DNA of 64,000 nt from Erigeron canadensis (GCF_010389155.1 NC_057761.1:43448213-43512212), one strand, 5' to 3'. Shown: positions 1 through 12,808, counted from the stretch's first letter. Notes: generated by a model from the letters alone, not told the origin. Numbers and translations are program-made.

Positions 1-760
1 GTCATTCCAACTCTCACGTTTTTTCGGGCCTTCCTTTTTCTTTCCACGCGCGTCAACTTCTTGAACCTCCTCATATTCATCTTCGTCTTGGTCTTGATTA
101 ACATCTTGTATATATATAAAAGTAAACATATAAATATAATGTAAAAAATATATATAAAAGTAAACATATAAATAAAATGTGTATTTATATATATAAAAGT
201 TAACATATAAATAAAATGTGTATTTATATAAATAGAATGTATATATATAAGTAAACATATAAATTTGTGCAAAAAGTATATAAAAAATACGAGGAAAAGT
301 ATATGTTTACCATTTGGTTCTTGAGTTTCGGGTCTAATGTCCTCGAGAATGTTGTCTTGGTCGAGCCCCCATGGCGTGAAGTTTCTAGCATCCTTTGGTG
401 GAGGTGGAGCCATATTAAACGCGTAATTAGGAGAAGCGGGTTGTGGGATGTAAGAAGCAGAAGAAGATTGAGAAAATTGTTGAAAAATATTGTGAGATTG
501 AGAGTATGGTTGATTTTGAATAGGTTGAGAGTATTGTTGATTTTGAATAGGTTGAGAGTATTGTTGATTTTGTATAGGTTGAGAGTATGGTTGATTTGAA
601 GGAGGTTGAGAATATTGTTGATTAAGAATAGGTTGAGAAAAGTGTAGATTTGGAAGGGGTTGATTTTGAGTGGGTTGATTTGGGAGAGGTTGAGGGTAAT
701 TAAACAAACGATTTCGATTGTTTTTATGAAGGGGCTTTTTCTAGTTTTATTTGGATCCAT
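1..760 (-). pseudogene. Partial Myb/SANT-like protein gene (Harbinger ORF1-type), frame-disrupted
   Basis: The minus strand opens with ATG at 760-758. The next codons are out of frame with the body; one frame up, reading begins around the run of C near 730. The body is very rich in Q, N, P and S, with about five copies of an SQPIQNQQY-like unit, then PPPPKDARNFTPWG, as seen at the N-terminus of plant Myb/SANT-like proteins often mislabelled 'GST T3-like'. A GT donor follows 311. A second exon from 104 to the window edge encodes an acidic stretch and a basic KKRESW motif, where the Myb/SANT-like domain would begin. These proteins are typically encoded by PIF/Harbinger transposons or domesticated relatives. 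The domain itself lies outside the window. The frameshift near the start suggests a decayed copy, unless a downstream start is used. Identification rests on composition and the short motifs. Confidence 0.5.
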
Positions 761-1163
761 TTTTATAAAAGTGGTGAAGAAATAAGAAGAGGTAGAAGAG
801 AAATGGTAGAATGTTGTGTGTTTTGTGTTAAAAAATGTTGTATATATATAGTGAAAAAGATAAAGGTTAATAAAAACAATTTTAAAAACTTTTCATTTTT
901 TTTAAAAAAATACAACGGTCGTGAGACCTATTAGTGGGGGGTCCCACGAGTTTGACCAGCCAATCACGTGTCTTCTCTTTCCTCTCTCTCTCCTCTTTCT
1001 TCTTTTCCCCGCAGTGGCTTCCTTCCCCCATATTCTTTCTCTCTCTCCTATGGTGAAACACCGGCGGCGGTGTGCCCGCCCGGCCCCGCGACCTCTTTCT
1101 AGTCAAGTTCCTTGTTTTTGCCGATATTTTGGATCAGGATTGTCGAGTTCCTTGTTCTAGTCA
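761..1163. other. Upstream flank of the Myb/SANT-like gene
   Basis: This holds the AT-rich upstream region with a TATA-like stretch near 840, a pyrimidine-rich CTCTCTC block (about 975-1050) and a GC-rich patch near 1060-1095. I see no credible coding exon; the short open frames are compositional. Confidence 0.4.
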
Positions 1164-1168
1164 AGTTG

Positions 1169-2851
1169 TGATTCATGATCGTTTTTGTGTCGTGCATAAA
1201 ATAAGAGAAGATAACGAAAACACCTTATTTTTAATTTGATGATGGAATTGCGATAATGGGTTATGATCGATTTCATTTATCTAATGAATAGAAAAATTGA
1301 CTAATTGCAAATTAAGGTTGCTGAGTAGTTAAGCCGCAAATGAAAATTTAAAATGAAGCTTGGCTTAGGAGGGTGACAATTCTAGTTGGTTTTACGTTAA
1401 TGGCATATTATTAATAAGTCATAACAAGTATGTAATTCATGTATGTCAGTTGTAGCAGGTCACAAAATAGGATGTTTTAAGTAGGTAATGTGGACGAGTA
1501 AATTAGTAGATTACTTATAGTTATGTTGTGCGTTATTATAGGTGTTGGACAAACGTACAATAGGAGTTCAAGTATGATCTATCCTTATCTTCATGTGGTA
1601 ATAAGATAACTTACTTTTGACATTTGGGGACACAACAAAACTTAGTTTTAATAATTAATTAAACTCCTTTTTATGTTGTTTCAACTATCCCATGCATATG
1701 TTGGGTGTGGGATATATATGAGGTGTTTTTTGGGTGTTGTTAAAGCATGCTTGGGTATAAATGAGTTTAATGTTGTGTTGTTTATATATGTAGCTTGTTG
1801 ATTGTGTGGTATATGATTTATGTGGACTTGTACACATAGTACACTAGACATGATTTAGGTTGCCATGTCACGTGCACGTTTAAGGGCCCTAAAATATTAT
1901 GTAGATATTGGTGTGATATATATTTTTTAATATATCTTTTGGTGAAAGTCTCAAGCATTGGTGTAAGAGTTAAACTTAACCCACATGACGTCTATTTAGG
2001 CGGAGTGTGCTATGGCGTCACTTGGAACCCCGATCAGGTTCTCTTGTGAATACAACCTGGTGTTTAGAGTATTTCGGGTGTCGTGGTTGACCACCTGGTG
2101 TTAACAGAATACTCATGGATTTGGTTATGCCTATCCATAACGACATAGATGGACCACTGTAAGGTCTACTCATCAAGTCGGGTGTGGGGATCCATATTTG
2201 GCTATTAGTCGCCTCACACAACCCTTTTTACGTAGTTTATTATGGCATAACCTTTTGGTGATTTATGCAGTTTAAGCAGTTATGTGGATATTGGTGATTA
2301 TGGAGGATTGCTAGGCACATTATAGGATTTGATATCCTTATTATGCAGTTTATGTTGTTTTGTTGTTGTGCCTTTATATATGCATGAGTTGATTTATTAA
2401 AGTGTTTTAATTGACAATCCTTTTATTTATACTAACCTGTTATCTTACTCAGCTTTAATAGTTGACACTTGTTTTGTGAAAATGTGTTGTGCCCTCAGGT
2501 TAGGCATTGATCAGTGGCTGGTAGCTTGCTTGTGAGATGGGTAGCTATTATTGGAGCTTTTGGACGTTGGCTTTAGTTATCCATAGTTGCACTATTTAAG
2601 TAGACTTATTTATTTAGTCCTTTTGGCTTTTATTACGTTGATTGTCTTTATTGAGGTTAATTGTGGATTTCATTTACATTATTGTGATGATACTAGTTGG
2701 TAACACCTTTTTAAGACATTCATTATGTTTTATTGGTTCCGTTAGAAATCAATTGGGATTTTTAAAAGTCGTTTCCGCATTTTATATATGTTGTTATGTT
2801 TAAAGTTGAAAATTTCTTGAAATCCACATTTTTATAAAGCAGGGTGTTACA
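1169..2851 (+). mobile_element. Candidate solo LTR (Ty3-gypsy type)
   Basis: The right end is GGGTGTTACA (2842-2851), a usual 3' end of plant chromovirus LTRs. The candidate left end is TGATTCATG at 1169. The 5-bp sequence AGTTG occurs immediately outside both proposed ends (1164-1168 and 2852-2856), as a target-site duplication should. No internal region, primer-binding site or gag/pol is present, so it would be a solo LTR of about 1.7 kb. The weakness is that the left end does not mirror the right end, which would predict TGTAACACC. Confidence 0.45.
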
Positions 2852-2859
2852 AGTTGATG

Positions 2860-3097
2860 AAAGCATACATCTTAACATACAAGGGGGATCCTGGATATAA
2901 GTGACATCATTGGTCATACATAACATAACGCGTTTTGGGCGTATTGGCTGTGGATGAGAGAAAAACTCCATAGTTAAGCGTGCTCGGGCGACACCAATGC
3001 CAAATGGGTGACTCTTCTGGGAAGTTTGCCCGAGCAACCAAAAACAAAGCCGTGAGCCTGCGGACAATATTGTGTTGTGGTAAGGCGGGGTGTTACA
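2860..3097 (+). repeat. 5S rRNA-like repeat ending in an LTR-type terminus (Cassandra-like TRIM candidate)
   Basis: Positions 2966-3035 resemble plant 5S rRNA in order. They contain AACTCCATAG, then AGTTAAGCGTGCTCGGGCGA (the A-box region, differing from 5S at about one base), then AAATGGGTGACT (the C-box region) and CTGGGAAGT. The segment ends at 3097 with GGGGTGTTACA, which on the minus strand reads TGTAACACCCC, an LTR-type end. Cassandra TRIM retrotransposons are known to carry 5S sequence in their LTRs, so that is the best family guess. Only one end is clear, and no primer-binding site or second LTR was found. It is not a functional 5S gene. Confidence 0.55.
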
Positions 3098-6028
3098 ATG
3101 TTTTACAGAACACAAGGGCTTAAAACCCGTGCGTTGTACTAATTGATTTCATGGAAGATTTATTGTTTTTCTAATTGTTTTAAAAACTTAAATTATAGAC
3201 GGTAGATAATGAACCCATTTTATTTTACATAGCGATAGAATTGTCTTAAAAACATATCTATGATGGTTATTGAAAATGAAAAATGTAGTTGGAAACATAT
3301 ATCTCATCATATAGCCATGTAGTAGAATGGATTATTTGGTAACCATCCATTTCCATAGCTGTGCAGGTTGTGAGGACAGTCGAGCCATGGCCTGTAATCT
3401 ATACATATATATTACGTATCATTTTTGAAATATTTTGAATCATTACTTCTTACATTATAATCAATCATATCCGTGATATATTTTGCAAACAACTACTCTT
3501 TGGTAACTAACAAATATGCATATTGTGTCATTTTTTATTAATGGTGGAAATAGAAAACAAAGAAGTAAGCAATATTATAATATATATTATAATATATAGT
3601 CGTGGTATTTAAAAATTACATGTTATTAAACATTAATTAAAAAATATGTAAGAATATATGTACCTCACTTTAATGAATTTGACTTATATGAGTCTCAATT
3701 TTGTAAAATCATTGGATTTTTGGATACAAAAGTTAAGCACCATCGACTTGATGCTATATATGATGAATTTATTTACTTATTTTTTAAATATTAGTGTTAT
3801 AAGGGAATATATATTGCAAAATAGACAGGCAACAACCTAACTTATCCAGACAAAATGCATTACCCAACTCAATTGTCATTCTATAAAACTGCACTCAATA
3901 AATCTATAAATAAGATGACTTCTATCCCCAACTGTCATTCAAATAACTTACTAAGAACCATGATTTATTTGAAAGACATTGAAAAGTGGTTGCTGCACCT
4001 AGTTATTTTGAAATTAACTCACTAAAAATACCATAAAGTCAAAAACCTTCTCCTTTAGTAACATACATATAGAGATTGATATTACCTTTTAGGACCATGA
4101 CCCACTTCGTTTAACAATTTGGTGGCCATCAAATAACTAAACATCAAAAGAATTAACCAATAAAAAGGATTAAATATTCCAATTCAAAAATTGGTCATAA
4201 TCATTTAGATAAATAAGATCAGGGGAGAAGATCAAAAAGATTAATAACAATCAAATTATAGAAAACGTACCTCATATAGAAGATAAATGGAAAAATTCAA
4301 TTAAATTTCCATATAATGTTTCTATCCAAAAATTGGTCATAACCAAATAATTTAATAATAAATCAAAATAAAATACAAACATGAAGTAATAATGTTTGAT
4401 TATTTCAATCTTAAAAAAACAAAAAAATAGTAACATATTAAATGAAAATTAATTAGATATGCAATTATATAGATTTCAATTGTTTTTAAGGAATTGTTTG
4501 GAAAGACATAGAGAAGCACACCATATTTAAATTAGAACTCAAATTAATAAGATCTGGGTTTCTGGAGATTTTATATCCAAAGTCATACCGCCCGTTCTCT
4601 TTGGCTGCCTACCGTAGCATATTTGTATATAAAATCGAAGTAAAACATAAAGGGTAGTTTAACAAAGGACACCATAATTTTGATCATTAACATTTACTTT
4701 TGAATTGCTTTAACATCTTATGTACTATATGCCTTCTCACCCTTATTAACATCAAAAAATTAAGATCATAAACTTTTCATATGCCCACCATTTAACATCA
4801 ATAAATCCTTTATACAACATCAATAATCCACATTAAGAAAATTTAATATCATTGTAAAAGAAGATGAGAATGTCAATTATGAAGACATCAATAATTTATT
4901 ACTCATGCAATATCTACTTGTAAATCATACATTTAGAGTTATAACATCAATTATGAAAAAGATTATTTTAGTTTTAGAATTGCCTTATAACCTAACTTTT
5001 ATATTATATAAGAATTGTTAATCATGTGTTTTCGTTGACCTGATATTTGCAGTTAAGTTAAAATTTATGATCCGAATTCGAGTTTATGTCCTATAGTTAT
5101 CCGTGTTTGGTCGGGTATAACCCGTATAACACTAGTTAAGTAGTTATCATTTAAATTATAAAATCTGTAACCACAAATATTTAGGAACAGGAAATCATAA
5201 CCAAGAGGTAATAGTGCGGGTTCAAGGTGATTTATTTATGTGTGGGTGTCGAACCATAGAAAAAAAATAAAAAGATAGAAGAAAAGATGAAGTTGGATAA
5301 TCTGAATAATTATTTAAGTTGACCTCCATTTTATTTAAAGGTACTAAATGGGTGCCCGCATGTTGAAGCGATACCATTTAAAAAGCGAAGCGATGGTTAA
5401 ATGTAGCAGTATCACATGCGATAAGGCGAAAATCTTAATAAAACAAAATGTACGAACGATATATTAACTATTACAACTTCAAACAACATAATTCCACTAA
5501 TACTTTTTACCTGACTATAGTAAAGTACATGCACATTGCGCTTGTGGCGTTTGTTTTTCGTTCTGTTTATGTAAGGAACGAAAATGAATAACATAGTTGT
5601 GTGACGAATGATAACAAAACAAACATGAAAAGTGATTGTAAGAGAAATTCTTGGCTAGTGGGTTTTTCCAGTATGGGTTTCATCTGGAATTGAAGTTGGG
5701 CATATGAAGAGACATGCCGCTAAGCCCAATTTTACCGTTAAAAAAAAAAGAGTAACTACCAAGTTCTTTTTCTTAACTTCTATCTACCACGCGTACACCG
5801 AGAGTAACATCTAAATAACTTCTAAAGTCACACTTGATGATAACATGTTTTTATTCAAAATAAAAAGTCCTTCTTGCTCGAACTTGACTTGTCCCCTTCA
5901 CTTGGTAGATGCTATGACATTCGAACTGTTATAATAAGAACCCTTTAAGTATATGAGCATTTATAAAGTTAATAAGATATTAACAAAAAAAAATAAAAGT
6001 TGGCAGGAGTATCAACAAAAAAGAATAA
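3098..6028. other. AT-rich intergenic DNA, no gene seen
   Basis: Long AT-rich stretches with short spurious reading frames. No domain, splice pattern or clear terminal repeats were recognised. Confidence 0.5.
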
Positions 6029-6031
6029 TAA

Positions 6032-7361
6032 GGGGGAGAGGTGTAGTCGGCTAGTTTTATCGGTAAAAACCATCGGCAAGCATCAGCTAATCGGCTACAC
6101 TATAGCATCTCCATCGGCTTGTATTGGCAAGTTTAATCGGCTAGTATTGGCTATATATATCGGCATGTTTTGGCCGATCCTTGTGAACATTGGGAGCGTA
6201 TAGTTTTGTGACCGTTTTTTTTTCGGTTATTGTGCTCGCCGGAAACCTAAATTTTTTTTTGGGGGGTTTCGATTTTGAGGCTCGATCTACGTTTTTCTTG
6301 GCTTCTATTGCCGGAATACGTGCTGATAAAACTTTCCGATGCTCCTAACGTGATATATCGCCCCTCCGGTGAGATCCGAAACCCCTTTTTGGGGTTTGCG
6401 GTCGTCGCCGACCAAAAATGTTCACTTTTACGGCCAAAACCTTGTTTGGCTTTGACAGGGGTGTAGTTGGCTATGTTCTTACTTGTTCCTTCGGTTTTCC
6501 CGCGATCCCTTTTTGGGGTTTTCGGTTTTCCGATGTGCTTCCTGTTGGTTCTTCCTGTGGTCCTGCATGTTGCATCGGTTTTCCGGCGAGCCCTTTCTTG
6601 GGTTTTCCGGTGAGCCCTTTGCTGCTGCTGCTGTTGCTACGGCGGCATGTGGTTTTCTGGCGATCCCTTTCTAGGTTCTTGGTTAAATGATGTTGCTCTG
6701 CTACTGCGGGATGTTTTCCGGCGAGCCCTTTTTGGGTTTCCAGTTAGACTTCTTGCTTATATACGTATATTTATGTATATTTATTATTTACATTGCCTTA
6801 TTTTTCCTTGGTAGTGTTACCGGTAGCGTTGCCGGATTTTTTCCTTGGCGGCGTTGCCGGATTTTGTTCCATTAAAGCAATAGGTAGCCAGAAAAAGTAG
6901 TTCGTAGCCGATGATGATATCGTTGAACAGTTTTTTAGGTTGCCGGAAAAAATGGGCGATGATGATACAAATGTTCGTAAAAATGGGACTCGGATGATCC
7001 GGGGCGTATCTTAGCGAGGTAAACCCTTCGGGTTAGCAGCCAATGCGTCTCCGACTTCCAAAATTCCCGACCCCCAAATTCTGAGCCCAAGTTTTATTTT
7101 TTACAAAAAACGGTCACTTTTTTTAGTTTACATGATGAACAATGCAGTCAAAAAACTTTTTTTAGTTTTCCGGCAATTTAAGGATTAGTATAATTTCCGG
7201 TTACATGTATTTAGTTTTGAAATTGACAAATTGGTTACTTTTCGTATACTATACCGCATGTTTTGACTAATTTTTTGCAACGACACGTGGCGATATATGA
7301 TTCGCCGATAGCTTGTCAAACTTGTCAATTAGCCAATTTAATGGCACTACATCTCTCCCCC
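6032..7361. mobile_element. Non-autonomous Harbinger-like element with TAA target duplication
   Basis: The ends are inverted: GGGGGAGAGGTGTAGT at 6032 and, read from the other side, GGGGGAGAGATGTAGT ending at 7361 (15 of 16 identical). Both are flanked by TAA (6029-6031 and 7362-7364), the 3-bp target duplication expected for PIF/Harbinger elements. No transposase is encoded. The interior (6360-6730) carries at least five degenerate copies of a unit like CCGGCGAGCCCTTTTTGGG, and the first 200 bases repeat ATCGGC/ATCGGCT motifs. The class is inferred from the TSD length and ends only. Confidence 0.65.
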
Positions 7362-7364
7362 TAA

Positions 7365-8645
7365 GAGATCAACAATAAAAAATAAATTAAATTAAATTAA
7401 ATAAAAAGAAGACGTTATAAAATGCACTATAAAGTCTTTTGGGTCAAGTCATACTAAGAAATTCCTGGTTGGCCTTGACCTTTTTGACCCACTGCCAAAG
7501 TGCCAAGAGTACTCATTTGCATTATGATAAAAAATTATGTCAGGAAGCTAACTTGAAGAATTTATTACATGAAAGCACTAAAATGGATTACATAATTTGA
7601 GATCTTATGAAAGGCAAAATGTAAGATACACGTAATATCAGAAATCAAACTTACATATTAATTGATTTAACTCCATACTCGTTATCTATCTTTTCTTAAG
7701 TTCTTTGAGATTAATCATTGGAAGACTAATGTGCTTTTCTTTTTGTACACGGTTGCCCAATAAACTAGAATATTGATGTGTATCAACCACAATAACTTAT
7801 AAATTTTGTACATGGTACACCAAAACGACCTGCTATACCCGGTTACACTTTATTGAGCTGACGTGACAACTTAGCTTGTCATGACGTGGCAACTTACATG
7901 TTAAACGTACTTTTTCTTTTGAACATGGTTGCCCAATTTAATTGTTTTATTGATGTATATTACCCACAAACTTGTAAAATGCTAGTCTTTTATAAAACAA
8001 ATTACCCTCCCCTTTTCAACTTTTCTACCTTTAAAATATCTATCTTTTATTCATTAATTTAATTATTTCTATATAATATACTTATAATAATCTTAATTAA
8101 ATTATTTACAACATACATCTTTTGAGCCTTAAAATAACCATCATCACCTGTCGCTGTCACCGCCAACACCGCCGCATTGTGTGGATACCCTTCTCGTAAA
8201 TAATAAATTTAGTTCATGAAAATCAATGACATAAAGTTTTTTATAATCTACATCTACATCAACGTTATATATAACAAAGTTTTAAATTCTTTTATGGAGA
8301 ATCGATTACTTTTAGATAAATCCAAACTTTTGGTTACAACCTTTAGATCAAAACTAGATTATTTAGACCCATATCCAACACTGGACACAGGACTTACGAT
8401 ATTATCAATATTAAAGTTTCATACATTTAAGTCATAAAAGCTTATAATTTTAAAGATATATGGTTCCAAATGTTTATACTTTGCAAGTTGTAGTACAATA
8501 ATCACATGTTCGTCACTGTCATTAATAGCTAAGACATACTGATGGAATTCTTTGTCGTAGTCATTCCACAAGACACATGCTACAATAATTTCTTTATAAT
8601 TGAATTCTTTGAAACCAATTGTACTAATAATGTAATATTATTAGG
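7365..8645. other. Intergenic DNA with a pair of diverged direct repeats
   Basis: Two related segments of about 75 bases start near 7731 and 7907. Both contain a GTACTTTTTCTTTT-like block, GGTTGCCCAAT and a TATTGATGT core. No coding region was found; the frame at 8216-8437 has no recognisable domain. Confidence 0.4.
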
Positions 8646-8794
8646 AAAATTGTAACATTTGTGATTTTTGACTTAGTTGACGTGTAATTTAATGTAATCG
8701 AGAATGAACGTGTAATTTAATGTCATCTTATATCCCCCATTAATACACCAAAAATTTGTGTTTTATCATCCAATCTAACTAAATTAAGTAACCC

Positions 8795-8838
<44 letters not shown>

Positions 8839-8856
8839 GTAATAATAATAATAATA

Positions 8857-8904
<48 letters not shown>
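8795..8904. repeat. (TAA)n microsatellite
   Basis: An almost pure TAA/AAT trinucleotide run of about 110 bases with only small interruptions, located inside the solo LTR. Confidence 0.95.
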
Positions 8905-9934
8905 CCTACATGAATTTAGGTTCTAAAGGTATTCATCCAAAGTTTTTGCTCTAAACCCGAAATTTGAAGTCTTGAACCATTTTGGTAAGTTAAACTCATC
9001 TTAAATCTCCCTTTTTATGTTTAAAACTTCATTACTAGTCATGTCTAAGAAACCCTTGGTCGAAATCGGGTTAAAACTTAAATTGAGTCAAATTAGGGTT
9101 TCATTAGGGTTGATTTGGGTCAAGAACGATTTAGACATGTAATTGTGTTATGGGTTTGGATTTGGTTGATGAAACATGTTTAGTTATACTTAATGATGTT
9201 TGTTTGAGCCTAAAAACGAGTCTTGAAACACCACAAGTCGATTTGGATGTCAAGAATTGGGTTTGGGTTCGTTCTTGTTGCTGTTCTGCTGATGTTTGGC
9301 TTCAGATATTGGTCACTGCGACGCAGTGGAGTGGGATAGCCACCACTGCGGCGCAGTAGCTTCCCCCTGATCATTTTTGGAGTTTTTGGTCTCACTGCGG
9401 CGCAGTGGGACTCCCTGGTCCTGACTACGGCGCAGTGAGAACTTGCTGCCCGAACTATTTCTTTTGCCAACTTCAAACGCTTATAAATTTTGAACCGTAA
9501 GTCCGTTTTAGGCGTACGACCTATCGTTAGAATCGTGTGAGAGTCTAGTTTCTTTTAGTATCATCCTTTTTATGAGAATCTAACACCATTCTTCCTGAGT
9601 CCCTCGTTTTTTCCAATCGTTTATTCATCGTCCGACCTTGGGGTGTCTTGGAATGGCCTAGGGTGACGTATATTGTAACGTAAGCTATAATGTGATGATG
9701 AAATGTTGTTATAATAGGTTTATGACCGTTGTGCTCCCCGCTTACCCGCTTAGTCACCTTCTACCAACGTTCAAGGCCAAGGTGAGTTTCGTAGCCCCTA
9801 CGTTTACGTTATTTGGGGTGGAAAGTGTACTCGTTTGTTAAATGCTTGTTAGTTTATATGATTGATTATGACATTGAACGAGATGATGATTACTTACTTG
9901 TTTTGCTTGTTCCCGTGATTGCATGTGTTATGAT

Positions 9935-10125
9935 TACGCATTGTTCATCATGTAAGTCGTGCCGGTTTATTACGCATTATTTATTATGTAAGTCGTGCTA
10001 GGAACGTATTTTTACGCATTGTTTATCATGTAAGTCGTGCCGGTTACTACGCATTATTCATTATGTAAGTCGTGTCAGGAAACGTATTTTATGCATTGTT
10101 CATCATGTAAGTCGTGCCGGTTATC
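9935..10125 (+). repeat. Tandem array inside the solo LTR
   Basis: Five imperfect copies of a unit containing ACGCATTGTTCATCATGTAA followed by GTCGTGCCGG, spaced about 36-40 bases apart. Alternating copies carry an AGGAACGTATT insertion, giving a higher-order period of about 75 bases. Confidence 0.75.
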
Positions 10126-10615
10126 AATATTGTTAAACGTTGACTTGTGTTGATTTGTGTGGACATGATTAGGTATACTAATCCTCGTGTAACATTAACA
10201 GTTGCTATCCCGACACATTTGATCTCTTTACCTAAACCTACGAACTCACCAACTTTATGTTGACCCGTTTTAGTACACTTTTCAGGTGAACAGGTGAATC
10301 AAAGACATGTTGGATGATAATTGATTATTTGCATGCTAGGATTGGACTTGGACTTTACTGTGAATCCGTGATTCATTGTTTTCGCTTATGGGTTACGCTT
10401 AGGATCATATACCATCTTTTGTACCCTCTTTTGTAAACGTTTGATGGTCGTGCTCCTTATGCATTTTTGAATGGTCATGGACTTGTATTTGATTAAATTG
10501 TATGGATTACCAATCCTTTTAATGCATCTAGATTTGTCTCTACTTAATTTCCATGTCATGCTGTGCTTTTCTTGTGATATCCCATTATTCCGCCTTGTTA
10601 GTGTGTTACAAAAAT

Positions 10616-11126
10616 AGTTAAGAATTAAGATATAATATACGTATAATCATGTACTTGACATTCAAGTATATGTCTTTGATCATGATGCAGGCCCATAACA
10701 CGAATAAGTTTATTTCTAATCACTTTTCCTACGATAGCTAGATTTAAGATTGTTTTCATATTATTTAATATTTACACTTTAGATAATCAATCAAAATATC
10801 TTATTTACATATAAACTTTTAATAATAACTAATCATAATAATAAATAAAATTGAAATAGTAGCTAGACCATTTAAAAAATAATCTATTATATAAATAAAA
10901 CAAAATTTTGATTACATCATTATTTTTGAAAAACACCTTATTTGACATGTTTAGGTTTTTGTAATAATGATTTATTAATCAAAATTTATAACATACTAGC
11001 TAATAAACCCGAATTGATTATGACTAAATATTATAAAGATATAAAGATAAATATATGTATTTTTTGTTATTGATATGTTATAATTTGGTTTGAATATACT
11101 AAATTAATTAACATAATTTATATATA
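10616..11126. other. AT-rich intergenic DNA
   Basis: Nothing recognisable beyond AT-rich sequence and a TA run (11120-11135) that forms the target of the following element. Confidence 0.4.
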
Positions 11127-11135
11127 TATATATAA

Positions 11136-12286
11136 GGGTAAATTACTTTTTTCGTCCTTGAAGTTGACAGCTTTTGCACTTTTCGTCCCTAACGTTTTTT
11201 TATTACAATTTTAACCTTAAAGTTGGCAGATTTTTTCAATTGACGTCATTTGGCCAGACGGTGTTAAGTTTTAGCCGTTAAGTCTCACACGTGCAAAACA
11301 CGTGAGGGACTGAAAGTGCAAAACGTGAAAAGTTCAGGGACGAAAACTGAAATTTACTTTATTAATTGTCATCATCTTCATCTTTTCTGGCTGAGTGGCC
11401 GGAAAAAATCGCCGGAAAACTTAAAATGTCGATATCTCACTTGTTTTTTCGAATTAGACTATGAAACCACCACCAAACTTCTCAAAATTAATTTTCGCAT
11501 CAAGCCTAACCAAAAGATTTCAGATTCAACACTTGCCGGAAATTCTAAAATTTTATTAAGATTTCAGAATTTGATAAAGAAAACTCCCCCCACTTCACCA
11601 GTCACAAAAGAGGCAAAGATGCATCTGAGAAATACAAGAAACTTACTAGGACCTCAAATATTTAATTGCAAAAAGATGAAAACATGTAAACATAAGGATT
11701 TCTGTAGAAAAAGAAAATATTGCAACAATACAGATAATTTTATAAAATAATGTATTTCATTATGTACATGCTTATCACATGACTACTTGTATGGGGTTGT
11801 CCATTGCCACACTAGTAAGTTACATATTTAGCTTTTTCAACATGGGCTAATGACAAGCCGAATACTGTTCATATTTTGAGTTTTCCGGCAAGTGTTGAAT
11901 CTAAAATCTTTTGGTTAGGATTCGCGCGGAAATTAATTTTGAGAAGTTTGGTGGTGGTTTCGTGGTCTAATTCGAATAAACGAGTGAGATATCGACATTT
12001 TAAGTTTTTCGGCGAATTTTCCGGCCACTCAGCCGGAGAAGATGAAGATAATGATAATTGATAAAGTAAATTTCAGTTTTCGTCCCTGAACTTTTCACTT
12101 TTTCATTTTCAGTCCCTCACGTGTTTTGCACGTGTGGGACTTAACGGCTGAAACTTAACACCGTTTGGCCAAAGGACGTCAATTGAAAATTTCTGCCAAC
12201 TTTATGGTTAAAATTGTAATAAAAAAATGTTAGGGACGAAAAGTGCAAAAACTGCCAACTTCAGGGACGAAAAGTGTAACTTAGCC
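11136..12286. mobile_element. Mutator-like foldback element with about 410-base inverted arms
   Basis: The left arm (11136 to about 11555) and right arm (about 11876 to 12286) are long, roughly 85-90% identical inverted repeats. Both contain the TTTCGTCCCT and CACGTG-rich segments in mirrored order. TATATATAA flanks both sides (11127-11135 and 12287-12295), a 9-bp duplication as Mutator-like elements make, though such an AT-rich sequence is weak evidence. The 320-base centre (about 11556-11875) is not repeated and has no recognised homology; the open frame at 11316-11750 runs across arm and centre and is unlikely to be a gene. No transposase is encoded. Confidence 0.75.
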
Positions 12287-12295
12287 TATATATAA

Positions 12296-12808
12296 ATACT
12301 TATTGCATTAATAAAACATAAAAAAACATTTTCAATTAAATAGAAATTTAAAATAAGTATTTAATGGACTATTTATCTTTAAACATGTTCAATAGTAAAT
12401 ATGACATCATAAATAAATTAAAGTCTTTTGTAAAAAACTATGGATATACCATATAATATTTTTTCTAAAAATAATTTTAGAAGACAATTCTTTTTTATTA
12501 GATATAGAAATATAGAGATATCACCCTATTCATCTCAAGATAAGTGTTAAATTTTAATTTTAGTTTGTTCTAATGAATGTTTTTCTTTTGACTTTTTGAG
12601 AATAGTATGTTAAATTATATATATGTGCATTTTCCTTTTCTTTTTTAACTATAAAAACTTACTATTTTTTCATGCAAAGACTTTTAAAGGATTTTGCAAT
12701 AAGTAATGGTAAAGTTTTCATCGAATAAATATGTATGTCATGATTGGATCTCTATCTTTACTTTTATTTTTTAATTTTCATATCTGATATCTCTATCTTT
12801 ATCTCTAC
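12296..12808. other. AT-rich intergenic DNA
   Basis: No gene or clear repeat seen. Confidence 0.4.

Larger units (their letters stand above)
8651..10610 (+). mobile_element. Solo LTR with TGTAACA/TGTTACA ends and AAAAT duplication
   Basis: The left end TGTAACA (8651) and right end TGTTACA (10604-10610) are perfect 7-bp inverted repeats with the canonical TG...CA of LTRs. AAAAT lies directly outside both ends (8646-8650 and 10611-10615), a 5-bp target-site duplication. The 1.96-kb span encodes no gag or pol, so it is a solo LTR left by recombination between two LTRs. It contains a long TAA microsatellite, four CACTGCGGCGCAGTG-like palindromes (about 9314-9440) and a tandem array. The family is probably Ty3-gypsy, from its end sequence and length. 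Confidence 0.8.

Noticed and set aside
224..760. A 178-residue leucine/asparagine-rich minus-strand frame as a gene in its own right
   Set aside because: The shifted frame gives the meaningful Q/N/P/S repeat sequence of a Myb/SANT-like protein; this frame is its shadow beyond the first few codons.
11316..11750. 144-residue open frame as a gene
   Set aside because: It runs from the inverted arm of a foldback element into its centre and shows no domain.
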